From Arthrobacter ruber (GTDB taxonomy: Bacteria; Actinomycetota; Actinomycetes; Actinomycetales; Micrococcaceae): a stretch of 64,000 nt of DNA. The notes under the pieces were generated by a model. That model was given only the letters and a program-made list of their open reading frames with translations, did no database searches and was not told the DNA's origin. Below are positions 54,434 to 63,099 of this stretch, piece by piece. Positions within the stretch are counted from its first letter, which is position 1. Every line of letters begins with the position of its first letter. Both the position numbers and the translations under genes were made by a program. The DNA lies in the NCBI RefSeq assembly GCF_002954225.1, contig NZ_PPTH01000011.1, forward strand, positions 5,934 to 69,933. The letters are read 5' to 3'.

Positions 54434-55350
54434 CGGAGGCTTCCTTCCTGCGCTTCGGCGGCGAATGCGTCGCGGCCCGGGGTTCTCTGCTGGGTGAGGC
54501 GGACGATGAGTTGCTGCAGCGAGACGGGCGCGAGGTCGAGCCCCGCTGCGGCGAGCGCGTCGCGCTCCGCGGCGTCGAGCCGTCCCACGAACGTCACGGA
54601 GGCCACGCGGCCGAGGCTCTCACGGTGGATGACCTCGCGGCCGCGGAGGGCCCTCTCGACGGCAGCGGTGTCGCCGACGACATTCGTGGCCTGTGCGCGG
54701 GCGTCCTCCGTGGACTCGTCCATGATGATGCGCCCTGCGTCGATCACGAGCACCCGTTCGATGAGGTTCGAGACCTCGTCGATGAGGTGGCTCGACAGGA
54801 GTACCGTCCGCGGATGCTCGGCGTAGTCGGTGAGCAGGCGGTCGTAGAAGATCTGGCGGGCGACGGCGTCGAGACCGAGGTACGGCTCGTCGAAGAAGGT
54901 GATCTCGGCGCGGGAAGCCAGCCCGATGATGACGCCGACGGCGGAGAGCTGCCCCCGCGAGAGCTTCTTGATGGTGCGTTTGAGCGGCAGCTGGAACTCC
55001 TCCACCAGGTCGTCTGCGAGCTCCTGGTCCCACTGCGGGAAGAACAGGCGCGCGGAGGCGAGGGCGTGGCGGGGTGTGGCGTCGTCCGGGTACTTCTGGC
55101 TCTCACGCACGAAGCACATGCGACTGAGCACCCGGGCGTTCTCGTAGGGATCCTCACCGAAGACGCGGACCTGTCCGCTCGTCGGGAGGTTCTGCGCCGT
55201 GAGGATCGACATCGCGGTGGTCTTGCCGGCACCGTTGCGACCCAGGAAGCCGTAGATGGTGTCCCTTTGGATGTCGAAGCCGACGTCGTCGAGGGCGAGG
55301 ACGTCCTTGTAGCGTTTGGTGAGGTTCCGGACCTCGATGACAGAGTCCAT
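54430..55350 (-). CDS. ABC transporter ATPase subunit (YtrB-like)
   Basis: A 306-aa ATPase. Walker A is GFLGRNGAGKTTAMS, the signature is KKLSRGQLSAVGVIIG, Walker B with the catalytic Glu is ITFFDEPYLGLD, and the switch His is in LLSSHLIDEV. The final ~85 residues are the variable C-terminal domain of exporter-type ATPases. It is encoded 23 bases after the GntR gene and coupled to the permease. Confidence 0.95.
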   Translation of the reverse strand: MDSVIEVRNLTKRYKDVLALDDVGFDIQRDTIYGFLGRNGAGKTTAMSILTAQNLPTSGQVRVFGEDPYENARVLSRMCFVRESQKYPDDATPRHALASARLFFPQWDQELADDLVEEFQLPLKRTIKKLSRGQLSAVGVIIGLASRAEITFFDEPYLGLDAVARQIFYDRLLTDYAEHPRTVLLSSHLIDEVSNLIERVLVIDAGRIIMDESTEDARAQATNVVGDTAAVERALRGREVIHRESLGRVASVTFVGRLDAAERDALAAAGLDLAPVSLQQLIVRLTQQRTPGRDAFAAEAQEGSLR

Positions 55351-55373
55351 GATGTCCTTCGATTCGATTGCCC

Positions 55374-55742
55374 TTACGGGGTCACCGGCTCCACGCCGGC
55401 TCGGATGAGGCTCGCGACGTCATCGGGTTCGAGCCCGATCCTGCGCGCCTCGGCAAGGAGGGGTTGCACGTACCGCAGGGCGAAGTCGTTGCGGCGCTCC
55501 TTGAGCAGCAGGTCGCGGGCACCGGCGGCGACGAACATGCCGATCCCCCGGCGCTTGTAGAGCACTCCCTTGTCCACGAGCATGTTCACCCCCTTCGCGG
55601 CGGTGGCCGGATTGATGCGGTAGAAGGCGGCGAGTTCGTTGGTCGACGGCGCCTGGGTCTCCTCGGCGACACTTCCGTCGACGATCGAGTCCTCGACCTG
55701 CTCGGCGATCTGCACGAACAGGGGCTTGCCTTCCTCGATCAC
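55374..55742 (-). CDS. GntR-family regulator, YtrA subgroup
   Basis: A 122-aa short GntR repressor. The winged helix (PLFVQIAEQVEDSIVDGSV, APSTNELAAFYRINPATAAK) is followed by only ~45 residues, the short YtrA-type dimerisation tail. It heads the ABC operon, and YtrA members repress their own operon until cell-envelope or antibiotic stress. The inverted repeat at 55762-55785, just before the ATG, is the likely operator. Confidence 0.93.
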   Translation of the reverse strand: MIEEGKPLFVQIAEQVEDSIVDGSVAEETQAPSTNELAAFYRINPATAAKGVNMLVDKGVLYKRRGIGMFVAAGARDLLLKERRNDFALRYVQPLLAEARRIGLEPDDVASLIRAGVEPVTP

Positions 55743-55761
55743 CGCATTCTCCCTGTTCGAT

Positions 55762-55785
55762 GGTTAGTTACTTGACTAGTGAACC
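55762..55785. promoter_or_regulatory. Candidate YtrA-type operator
   Basis: A 24-base region bounded by GGTT and AACC contains the palindrome ACTAGT and flanking imperfect inverted bases, 19 bases before the GntR start. On the minus strand TTGACG (55806-55801) stands 17 bases from TTCACT (55783-55778), so the operator overlaps the -10. The sequence is seen; the binding protein is inferred. Confidence 0.5.
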
Positions 55786-55809
55786 CCTTCGGTGGCGCGG
55801 CGTCAAGCG

Positions 55810-56664
55810 TCAGTAGAGGAAGATGTCGATCCAGGCGCGATTGTGCGCGTGGATCAGGACGAGGAACAGGACGAGGTCGAACAGGAGGTGGACGCAGATG
55901 ATGTAGGACAGGGACCGCGTCCGGGTGAAGATGAACGCCTGCAACAGCGCGAAGGGGAAGATGAACAGCGGCGCCCAGGCGTGGAACCCCAGCTCCCACA
56001 GGAAGGACGTGAACAGGACCGCCTGCAGCACGTTCGCCTGTGCCATCGGCAGGTGTCGGCGGAGCAGGGCGAACACCGTGCAGATGAAGAACAGCTCGTC
56101 CCAGATCCCGAGCCCGTTGGTGCCGACGAACAGCCGGACGATGTCCGCGGGCTCCGACGCCGCAGGCCAGTTGGTGTACACGCCCGTGCGGAGCATGTAG
56201 ACGGGCAGCAGGGCGTAACCGAGGACGACGACGACGGGCAGGTACCACTTCTCCGTGCGCGTCCACCGCTCGCCCGTCCGCACGGGGAAGGTGATCGCGT
56301 GGTCCCGGTAGACGAAGCGTGAGACGGCGTAGGGCACGCCGACCGCGAGGATCATGGCGGTTCCCATGACGGCCATGTGCTCGGGGCTGATGTCCGTGGT
56401 GATCGGCACGAGCGTCATCACGGACAGGCCGAAGGCGATCAGCAGCAGGTCCCGGAAGAACGCCCTGCCGACGAACGCCGCCGTTCCGAGCGCCACCGCC
56501 AGCACGGCATAGCCGATCAGCGCCTGGTGCAGCACCAGCACGAGGAAGCCCGCGAGGGACACCAGCGCGGACGGGATCAGCTCGGGTGACGGCGTGGTCC
56601 ACGGGCCCTGCTTCCAGGCCTGCTGGCGGGCCGCCTCCGGTAACGCCGGGGCTGGCTGTTCCAC
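55810..56664 (-). CDS. CPBP-family-like intramembrane protein with divergent motif
   Basis: A 284-aa protein with about eight membrane helices. The CPBP/Abi motifs are partly visible: motif 2 SFLWELGFHAWAP and motif 3 ICVHLLFDLV. Motif 1 reads IWDELFFICTVF, where the canonical EExxxR would be, so the second acidic residue is kept but the arginine is lost. It may be inactive or use other residues. A GTG start follows AAGGAG. It lies about 70 bases upstream of the GntR gene on the same strand. Confidence 0.75.
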   Translation of the reverse strand: MEQPAPALPEAARQQAWKQGPWTTPSPELIPSALVSLAGFLVLVLHQALIGYAVLAVALGTAAFVGRAFFRDLLLIAFGLSVMTLVPITTDISPEHMAVMGTAMILAVGVPYAVSRFVYRDHAITFPVRTGERWTRTEKWYLPVVVVLGYALLPVYMLRTGVYTNWPAASEPADIVRLFVGTNGLGIWDELFFICTVFALLRRHLPMAQANVLQAVLFTSFLWELGFHAWAPLFIFPFALLQAFIFTRTRSLSYIICVHLLFDLVLFLVLIHAHNRAWIDIFLY

Positions 56665-56798
56665 CCGATCACGCTCCTTCGTGAAGTGCTCCCCGAGTCA
56701 CGCCGTCCTGCGCCGGCGCGGGACGCTACCATTCTTTCCCCTAGTGCCCGGCCGGTCCACTGGGGTTCCCCCGCTCGCGGGATGGAAGACTGAGGGCC

Positions 56799-57728
56799 AT
56801 GCGTGAGCTCGTCATCCTCGGCACGGCGTCGCAGGTGCCCACCCGGACCCGCAACCACAACGGCTACTTCCTGCGCTGGGAACGCGAGGGCATCCTGTTC
56901 GATCCCGGTGAGGGCACGCAGCGCCAGATGCTCCTGGCCGGCGTCCCGGCGTCGAGGATCACGAGGATCTGCCTCACCCACGTCCACGGCGACCATTGCT
57001 TCGGTCTGCCCGGCGTACTCTCGCGTATGGTGCTCGACGGCGTCGCCCACCCCGTGCACCTCCACTACCCGGCGTCCGGCGAGGACGTGGTGCGCGCGCT
57101 GGTGTCGCTCGCGACGCCGGGACTGGACCTCCACCTGCGCCCCCACGGCGCGGCCGGCGGCATCGCGTCCGGAATCGGGGTCGAACCGCTGCGCCACCGG
57201 ATCGAGGCCTACGGCTACCGGTTGACCGAACCGGACGGACGGACGTTCCTGCCCGGACTGCTCACTGCCGCAGGGATCACCGGACCCGACGTCGGACGCC
57301 TGCAGCGCGAGGGAGCACTCGGCGCCGTCCGGCTCCACGACGTCAGCGTGCACCGGCCCGGGCGCCGCTTCGCGTTCGTGATGGACACGGCGGAGTGCGA
57401 CGGCGCGGCGGCGCTCGCGGACGGCGCCGACCTGCTGGTCGCCGAGAGCACCTTCAGCGACGACGACGCGACCCTCGCCGAGCGCTACCTGCACCTGACG
57501 GCGGGACAGGCGGGCGCGATCGCCGGCAGCGCCGGGGTGGGGACGCTCGTCCTCACGCACTTCTCGTCGCGGTACGACGACGTCGGCGTGCTTGCCGCGC
57601 AGGCCCGCGTGAGGGCAGGCTCCGCGGGGGTGGTCGCGGCGTCCGACCTCGACCGCATACCGTTCCCCCCGCGTCCGGAGGCGGGGGTTCCCGATGACCG
57701 CCGGGGCCCTCCCGCATCGGACGGCTGA
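56799..57728 (+). CDS. rnz: Ribonuclease Z-like metallo-beta-lactamase protein
   Basis: A 309-aa enzyme of the RNase Z family, which trims tRNA 3' ends. Motif I is LGTASQVPTRTRNHNGYFL, motif II is LTHVHGDHCFGLPG, VMDTAECDGA and ADLLVAESTF give further ligands, and LVLTHFSSRY is the C-terminal His motif. FDPGEGTQRQM is typical. The last ~20 residues are a variable tail. A GAGGG precedes the ATG. Confidence 0.92.
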   Translation: MRELVILGTASQVPTRTRNHNGYFLRWEREGILFDPGEGTQRQMLLAGVPASRITRICLTHVHGDHCFGLPGVLSRMVLDGVAHPVHLHYPASGEDVVRALVSLATPGLDLHLRPHGAAGGIASGIGVEPLRHRIEAYGYRLTEPDGRTFLPGLLTAAGITGPDVGRLQREGALGAVRLHDVSVHRPGRRFAFVMDTAECDGAAALADGADLLVAESTFSDDDATLAERYLHLTAGQAGAIAGSAGVGTLVLTHFSSRYDDVGVLAAQARVRAGSAGVVAASDLDRIPFPPRPEAGVPDDRRGPPASDG

Positions 57729-57820
57729 CGGGCCACGGGATGCCGTCCGTCCCGCACGTCCCCATCCCGTTCGAGGGCGGACTGCTGACCGGACCTGCAC
57801 CCGAGCGGGAATCCGGGCCC

Positions 57821-57849
57821 TTCACGCGCCCGATCGATGTCACTAGACT
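57821..57849 (+). promoter_or_regulatory. Promoter for leaderless MFS gene
   Basis: TTCACG (57821-57826) and TAGACT (57844-57849) are 17 bases apart. The ATG at 57857 is 7 bases past the -10 with no ribosome binding site. The open frame extends 39 codons upstream through this promoter, which supports the shorter start. Confidence 0.55.
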
Positions 57850-57856
57850 GTGCCGC

Positions 57857-59371
57857 ATGACCGGGCAGGAACCGTCCCCGCCGTCCCCCGCTGCGCCCCG
57901 AGGCAGCGGCTCACACCCCTCCGACGACGCCGCCTCCCTCCAGAGCGCTGAACACTCCGTCGACGACGCGGACTCCTCCGCCCAGGGCGGGGACGACGAC
58001 GGCATCGACCGGTCGGTCCGCGACCCGAAGCAGCGCTCGCGCACCTTCGCCGGCATCCTCGTCAATACCGCGCTCGCGAACATCACCACGAGCTACCTGT
58101 GGTTCGCCCTGACGTTCTGGGTGTACCTCGAGACCCGCAACGTCATCGCCACGGGGGTGGTCGGTGGGGCGTACATGCTCCTGATCGCCCTCTCCAGCAT
58201 CAGCTTCGGCACCTTCGTGGACCGCTTCCGCAAACTAACGGTGATGCGTTTCGCCGCCGGTTTCACCCTGGTGATGTTCCTGCTGGCCGGGGGCATGTTC
58301 CTGGTGACGCCCACCGCGTGGCTGCTGGACCTGGGGCAGCCGTGGTTCTGGGTGTTCATGCTCGTCATCCTCGTCGGTGCTGTGGTGGAGAACATGCGCA
58401 ACATCGCGTTGTCCACCACCGTCACCATCCTGATCGAACCGGACCGGCGGGCCAATGCCAACGGGCTCGTGGGCATGGTGCAGGGGCTCATGTTCATCGT
58501 CACCTCGGTGCTCTCCGGGCTGTCGGTCGGGCTGCTGGGCATGGGCTGGACCATCGCCGTCGCCGTCGTCCTCACGGCCCTGACCGCCCTGCACCTGCTG
58601 ACCCTGAGCATGCCCGAGGAGGTGCGGGTCGCCAGGACCGACGCCCACGGCGGCTTCGATCTGCGCGGTTCGTTCGCCGCCGTGCTGGCCATCCCCGGGC
58701 TGTTCGCGTTGATCCTGTTCTCGACGTTCAACAACTTCGTGGGTGGCGTCTACATGGCGCTCATGGACCCCTACGGCCTCGAACTGTTCTCCGTGGAGAT
58801 GTGGGGCACGCTGTTCGCCGTCGGTGCGACGGGGTTCATCGTGGGTGGCGCGCTGATCGGCAAGTTCGGCCTCGGGTCCAACCCGCTGCGCACCATGCTC
58901 CTCGCGGTGATCGCCATGGGCGTGCTCGGTGCGGTGTTCACCCTCAGGGAGTGGGGATGGCTGTACATCGCGGGGATCTGGGCGTACCTGGTGCTGATCC
59001 CCTTCATCGAGGCCGCCGAGCAGACGGTCATCCAGCAGACGGTGCCGCTCGAGCGGCAGGGCCGCGTGTTCGGCTTCGCCATGGCCTTCGAATCCGCGGC
59101 GGCGCCGGTCACCGCGTTCGTCATCGCGCCGATCGCCCAGTTCTGGATCATCCCGTATGCACGCTCGGCCGAGGGCGCAGCCCGACTGGCTCCACTGCTG
59201 GGAGAGGGTACGTCCCGAGGGATCGCCCTGGTGTTCCTGATCGCCGGGATCATCATGGTCCTGGCCGCCGTCGCGGCGTTCTTCACGCCCGTGTACCGCC
59301 GGGTGTCGGCGTCGTACGCCGCGTCGACGGCGGGGACTCCCGAGAGTGCGTCGGCGCCGGTCGCGCGATAG
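57857..59371 (+). CDS. MFS transporter
   Basis: A 504-aa major-facilitator protein. About 60 residues of Ser/Asp/Pro-rich N-terminus precede 12 membrane helices. FGTFVDRFRKLTVMRFAAG is the motif A loop, and helices continue to the C-terminal VYRRVSASY. The conserved-looking NNFVGGVYMALMDPYGLELFS fits the 'DHA3/enterobactin exporter-like' MFS group. Substrate unknown. ATG at 57857 is supported by the promoter just upstream. Confidence 0.87.
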   Translation: MTGQEPSPPSPAAPRGSGSHPSDDAASLQSAEHSVDDADSSAQGGDDDGIDRSVRDPKQRSRTFAGILVNTALANITTSYLWFALTFWVYLETRNVIATGVVGGAYMLLIALSSISFGTFVDRFRKLTVMRFAAGFTLVMFLLAGGMFLVTPTAWLLDLGQPWFWVFMLVILVGAVVENMRNIALSTTVTILIEPDRRANANGLVGMVQGLMFIVTSVLSGLSVGLLGMGWTIAVAVVLTALTALHLLTLSMPEEVRVARTDAHGGFDLRGSFAAVLAIPGLFALILFSTFNNFVGGVYMALMDPYGLELFSVEMWGTLFAVGATGFIVGGALIGKFGLGSNPLRTMLLAVIAMGVLGAVFTLREWGWLYIAGIWAYLVLIPFIEAAEQTVIQQTVPLERQGRVFGFAMAFESAAAPVTAFVIAPIAQFWIIPYARSAEGAARLAPLLGEGTSRGIALVFLIAGIIMVLAAVAAFFTPVYRRVSASYAASTAGTPESASAPVAR

Positions 59372-59418
59372 GCGTCGTCCGCCGTCGCACGCATACCGCC
59401 CGTCTAGGCGTTGTCCCT

Positions 59419-59625
59419 CTAGGCGGTGTTCGGGAGAAGGGCGTCGAGTGCATCGAGGACGGCGAGGGTCGGCATGTCCGCGACCGCCGCGACGACGGCC
59501 AGTGGTTCTCCATGGCTCACAGCGGATGCGACCGCCTGCTGGAGCTCGGCGGGCGGTTCGGCATCCACGGTGAAGCCCGTGGAGTGTGCAATTGCAGCAA
59601 CCTGTTCGAGGTGGTCCGAGCGCAT
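59419..59625 (-). CDS. Small conserved-looking hypothetical protein
   Basis: A 68-aa frame: MRSDHLEQVAAIAHSTGF, then an Ala/Val-rich helix-rich remainder ending DALDALLPNTA. AGGA lies 8 bases before the ATG at 59625. It has even charge and alpha-helical character throughout, suggesting a real small protein. No family is recognised. It converges on the MFS gene and is divergent from the GNAT gene. Confidence 0.5.
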   Translation of the reverse strand: MRSDHLEQVAAIAHSTGFTVDAEPPAELQQAVASAVSHGEPLAVVAAVADMPTLAVLDALDALLPNTA

Positions 59626-59765
59626 TGGGTGTCCTGTCGAGTGGGTGTTTCGAGTGTGACCTGCACGCACTGCAGACAGGAAGCACCAGAGCGGATGGAC
59701 CCGCGCTTGCCAATGCCTGAACCATCAGGATGCCGGCGCTGAGGCAGAGGAAGAAGGCGGACAGG

Positions 59766-60233
59766 ATGACGCATCGGGTGAGGACGGCAGTACAGCTGGA
59801 TGCTGCCACGGTGGGACAACTCCTGTACGACTTCAATACGGAGTTCGACGCTGTGACGCCGACGGCACGGGTGCTCGGTACCCGCTTCGATCGGCTCCTC
59901 GCCTCCAATGATGTCGTCGTGATCCTCGCGGAGGACGGCAGCGGTGAGGCGATCGGTTTCGCCTTCCTCACGCTGCGTCCCACCCCCTACTACGACGGTC
60001 CCGTCGCCCAGCTCGAGGAGCTCTATGTCCGCCCGACCCTCCGCGATGGAGGCATCGGCACCGCACTGCTCGGCGGGGCGATAAGCCTCGTGCGCGCCCG
60101 CGGTGCAGGGGAGATGCAGATCAATGTGGACGAGGTCGACGTCGACACCCGACGCTTCTACGAGCGCCATGGATTCGTCAATATCGAGCCCGGTTCCGAC
60201 TACCGGATGCTGTGCTACATCCGTGATCTCTGA
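59766..60233 (+). CDS. GNAT-family acetyltransferase
   Basis: A 155-aa acetyltransferase. LEELYVRPTLRDGGIGTALLGGAI contains the acetyl-CoA loop (R-D-G-G-I-G), and DVDTRRFYERHGFVNIE is the C-terminal motif. The acceptor is unknown. An AAGG about 10 bases before the ATG supports 59766 over the longer frame. A 170-base gap with no gene follows. Confidence 0.88.
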   Translation: MTHRVRTAVQLDAATVGQLLYDFNTEFDAVTPTARVLGTRFDRLLASNDVVVILAEDGSGEAIGFAFLTLRPTPYYDGPVAQLEELYVRPTLRDGGIGTALLGGAISLVRARGAGEMQINVDEVDVDTRRFYERHGFVNIEPGSDYRMLCYIRDL

Positions 60234-60403
60234 CAGCCGAGGCCGGCGCCGTCGAATCCCCGCACAGAGTTTCCTCGCGCTGTCCTCGATTCCGCTGGAG
60301 AGCAACGATCCACAGCGATCCGACGGGAGCCCACCCCGACAGCTACCCTGAAGCAGACACCGCGATTCCTTCCCTCGCGGTCGAACCACCTCAGGAGAAA
60401 TTC

Positions 60404-61450
60404 ATGGCTGCCAGCCGTAACCCGCTCGACGAGCTGCGCGAGACGCTCGGTCATCTGGCCGATCAGCTCAAGCTCCCGAGTTCGGAGCGGATCGACGACC
60501 GCGTGAGCGAGCTCTTCAGTGCGCGCCCCGGGCCGGCGCGGCCGCTCTTCGAGGTGCAGGCCGAGCTCGACGCGCTGGTGGGGCTGGAGACCGTGAAGGA
60601 ACAGGTGCGGGCGCTCGTCGCGCTGCTCCAGGTCCAGGCCCGCCGCAAGGCGCACGGCCTGCCGGAGGTGGCCACGTCGCAGCACCTCGTGTTCCTCGGT
60701 AATCCGGGCACCGGCAAGACCACCGTGGCCCGCCTCCTGGCCGAAATGTATCGCGCGGTCGGGCTGCTGCAGAAGGGCCATCTCGTCGAGGTGGACCGGT
60801 CGGGTCTGGTCGGCCAGTACGTCGGTGAGACCGCGGTCAAGACGGACCGGGTCATCCGGCGCGCCCTAGACGGGGTCCTGTTCATCGACGAGGCCTACGC
60901 GTTGACCCCGGAGGAGGGCCGGGTCGACTTCGGCCCGGAGGCGATCGAGGTTCTGCTCAAGCGGATGGAGGACCACCGCCACCGGCTGGTGGTGATCGTG
61001 GCAGGCTATCCCCGGCTGATGGAGTCGTTCCTGCTCTCCAATCCCGGCCTCCGGTCCCGGTTCGCGCGCGAGATCACCTTCCCCGACTACTCGGTCGACG
61101 CGCTCGAGACGATCTTCAACCAGATGCTGGTCCAGCACGAGTACATGCTCGAATCGGGCGCGGACCAGATGCTGCGCCGTATCCTCGCCAACCTCCACGC
61201 CGGAGAGGACTCGGGCAACGCGCGCTTCGCTCGTACGCTGTTCGAGCAGGCGCTCAACCGCCAGGCGCTGAGGCTGTCGCTCGACGCCGACCGTGAGCTC
61301 GACGCTCTCGATCGGGAGGAGGTCATGACGCTCACCACCGACGACCTCATCCGGGCCGCCCAGGCCCTCGGCGAGGAGCCGGAGCCGGTGCCCCAGCCGG
61401 AGCCCGAGCGGTCGTCATGGTGGCACTGGCTGACCTCGCCGACCGGTTGA
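60404..61450 (+). CDS. CbbX/SpoVK-like AAA+ ATPase
   Basis: A 348-aa AAA+ protein. A ~55-residue N-terminal helix-rich segment precedes the CbbX-type ATPase core. LVGLETVKEQVRALVALLQVQARR leads in, Walker A is LGNPGTGKTTVARLL, GQYVGETAVKTDRVI carries pore-loop residues, Walker B is VLFIDEAYAL and FRSRF-type sensor sequence occurs as RSRFAREITFPDY. The tail is acidic and ends in WWHWLTSPTG. Relatives remodel Rubisco (CbbX) or serve type VII secretion (EccA); neither system is near. AGGAG precedes the ATG. Confidence 0.87.
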   Translation: MAASRNPLDELRETLGHLADQLKLPSSERIDDRVSELFSARPGPARPLFEVQAELDALVGLETVKEQVRALVALLQVQARRKAHGLPEVATSQHLVFLGNPGTGKTTVARLLAEMYRAVGLLQKGHLVEVDRSGLVGQYVGETAVKTDRVIRRALDGVLFIDEAYALTPEEGRVDFGPEAIEVLLKRMEDHRHRLVVIVAGYPRLMESFLLSNPGLRSRFAREITFPDYSVDALETIFNQMLVQHEYMLESGADQMLRRILANLHAGEDSGNARFARTLFEQALNRQALRLSLDADRELDALDREEVMTLTTDDLIRAAQALGEEPEPVPQPEPERSSWWHWLTSPTG

Positions 61451-61599
61451 GCGGACCGGCTCGGTGGCTGCGGTCATCCAGCAGGGCTACTGACCGGGGC
61501 CGCACCGGAGTCCGGCGGGTGGCTGCCGCAGAGCGAGCCCTTCACTCCGCCGGCGATTGCCGGAAGAACGCCGGAGCGCGGGGCGCTCGACGGCTGGAG

Positions 61600-62481
61600 T
61601 CACGCGGCGCGATCGAACCAACCGAGTGCGAGGTCGGCGACCTCGGCGGGGGCATCGTCGGTGATGAAGTGCGCCGCGCCCTCGACGTAGGCGAACTCCA
61701 CGTGATCGGCGTATCGCTCCGGGTTGCGGCAGATGCGCTCCAGGACCGGCTCGGTCCACGGGTGGTCGCGGCGGCCGTAGACGATGAGCGTCGGCACCGT
61801 GAGCCGCCGACGGCGGTAGACGCCCACCATCATGCGCACGGCTTCGGGCAGAATCATGCCGCGGGTGAGCGGACGTACCGCCTGATCGATATCGGGCCGG
61901 CGCAGCGGGGCAAGGTTGGCGTCGACGGTCGCCTCCGACAGCGGGCGGGCCACATAGGCCTCGGAGAAGATCCCGCGTAGTGAGGCGTCCGGGCGGTGCC
62001 AGATGAACCGCGGCAGATGCCGGAAACCGGGGACGATCTTCGGGCTGAAGGCGAAGAAGGCCGGCGGCACGGCGAGTTGAACTGCCGTCCGAACCCGCTC
62101 GGGGTGGTCGTAGCAAAGCTGCATGGCGGTGATGACACCCATGTCGTGCGAGACGACGTCGGCACGCTCGATGCCGAGGATGTCGAGGAGAGCGAGCAGA
62201 TCGCGAAGCCGGCTCTCACGATCGATCTGCGGATTGTCGGCCTCCGTCCACCCCGCACCGCGCAGATCGGGACAGATGACTCGGTAGCCGCGTGCGGCGA
62301 TGATCGGAGCTATGGCGCGCCACTGCCACCAGTGCTCGGGAAATCCGTGCAGGAGCACCACCGGATCACCTTCCCCGATGGTGGCGATGTGCGTCCGCAG
62401 GCCGGGCGTCTCGACCACGAGGTGGTCGAAGCCTGCTGCATCCGGCAAAGGCGGGGACCAGATCGAGGTGGGCGTGGACAT
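61600..62481 (-). CDS. Epoxide-hydrolase-type alpha/beta hydrolase
   Basis: A 293-aa hydrolase. The oxyanion motif VVLLHGFPEHWWQWRAI, the nucleophile elbow VVSHDMGVITA (Asp nucleophile, as in epoxide hydrolases and fluoroacetate dehalogenases), the acid in YGRRDHPW and the final GAAHFITDD (His) are all present. It opens epoxides or dehalogenates small molecules; substrate unknown. AGGAGG precedes the ATG. It is divergent from a TetR gene with a palindrome between them, so it is probably TetR-controlled. Confidence 0.9.
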   Translation of the reverse strand: MSTPTSIWSPPLPDAAGFDHLVVETPGLRTHIATIGEGDPVVLLHGFPEHWWQWRAIAPIIAARGYRVICPDLRGAGWTEADNPQIDRESRLRDLLALLDILGIERADVVSHDMGVITAMQLCYDHPERVRTAVQLAVPPAFFAFSPKIVPGFRHLPRFIWHRPDASLRGIFSEAYVARPLSEATVDANLAPLRRPDIDQAVRPLTRGMILPEAVRMMVGVYRRRRLTVPTLIVYGRRDHPWTEPVLERICRNPERYADHVEFAYVEGAAHFITDDAPAEVADLALGWFDRAA

Positions 62482-62506
62482 GGCGACCTCCTTCGTAGGG
62501 CGGGGA

Positions 62507-62522
62507 TACTATGTTCATAGTA
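62507..62522. promoter_or_regulatory. Perfect palindromic operator between epoxide hydrolase and TetR genes
   Basis: TACTATG-TT-CATAGTA is a perfect inverted repeat of 7-base arms, in the 63 bases between the divergent starts at 62481 and 62545. Because it is palindromic, TACTAT can act as a -10 in both directions. It fits a TetR dimer repressing both genes. Confidence 0.75.
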
Positions 62523-62544
62523 AACCTCGCGGAAGGGGGTGTCC

Positions 62545-63099
62545 ATGCCAGCGTCCACACGCGAGCGGGGCCTGGAGGCGGCCGTGGAGTTGCTCGGTGC
62601 GGAGGGCGTGCGCGCGTTGAGTCACGCGCGGGTCGACGAACGGGCCGGCCTGCCGCCAGGGTCCACCTCGAACTGGTTCCGCACGCGCCGGGCGTTGCTG
62701 GGCGGGGTGGTCGACTGGATCGCAGAGCGCGAGCGGGCCGATTTCGACCCAGCCGCGATGCCGGCTATCACCGGCGCCGACGGACTGATCGAGGGTTTGT
62801 GTGCCATGGTCGAGCTGCAGGCCGGGCCGTTCGCTGTGCGGACCCGCGCGCGCTATGCCCTCTTCCTCGAACTCGCCGCCGATCCTGAGCTCGGCGAGCC
62901 GTTGCGGCAGCAGCGCCGCGAATTCGAGAAGTGGACCGAGTCAATCGTGACGGCCGTCGGAATCGCCGATCCTGAGCCAGCTACGCGGGCCCTCATGGCG
63001 CTCGCCGACGGACTGCTCCTGCACCGGTTGACCGTCGATCCCGAACTCGACATGCGTCCCGCCGTCGAACGCGCGGTGCACGCCCTCGCAGAATCATGA
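62545..63099 (+). CDS. TetR-family transcriptional regulator
   Basis: A 184-aa regulator. The N-terminal helix-turn-helix (GLEAAVELLGAEGVRALSHARVDERAGLPPGSTSNWF, seen in parts) has the usual TetR spacing. The C-terminal ligand domain (TetR_C-type, RYALFLELAADPELGEPLRQQR) follows. ATG at 62545 is preferred over GTG at 62539 because GGAAGGGG lies upstream. It is likely the repressor of the divergent epoxide hydrolase and itself through the palindrome. Confidence 0.9.
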   Translation: MPASTRERGLEAAVELLGAEGVRALSHARVDERAGLPPGSTSNWFRTRRALLGGVVDWIAERERADFDPAAMPAITGADGLIEGLCAMVELQAGPFAVRTRARYALFLELAADPELGEPLRQQRREFEKWTESIVTAVGIADPEPATRALMALADGLLLHRLTVDPELDMRPAVERAVHALAES

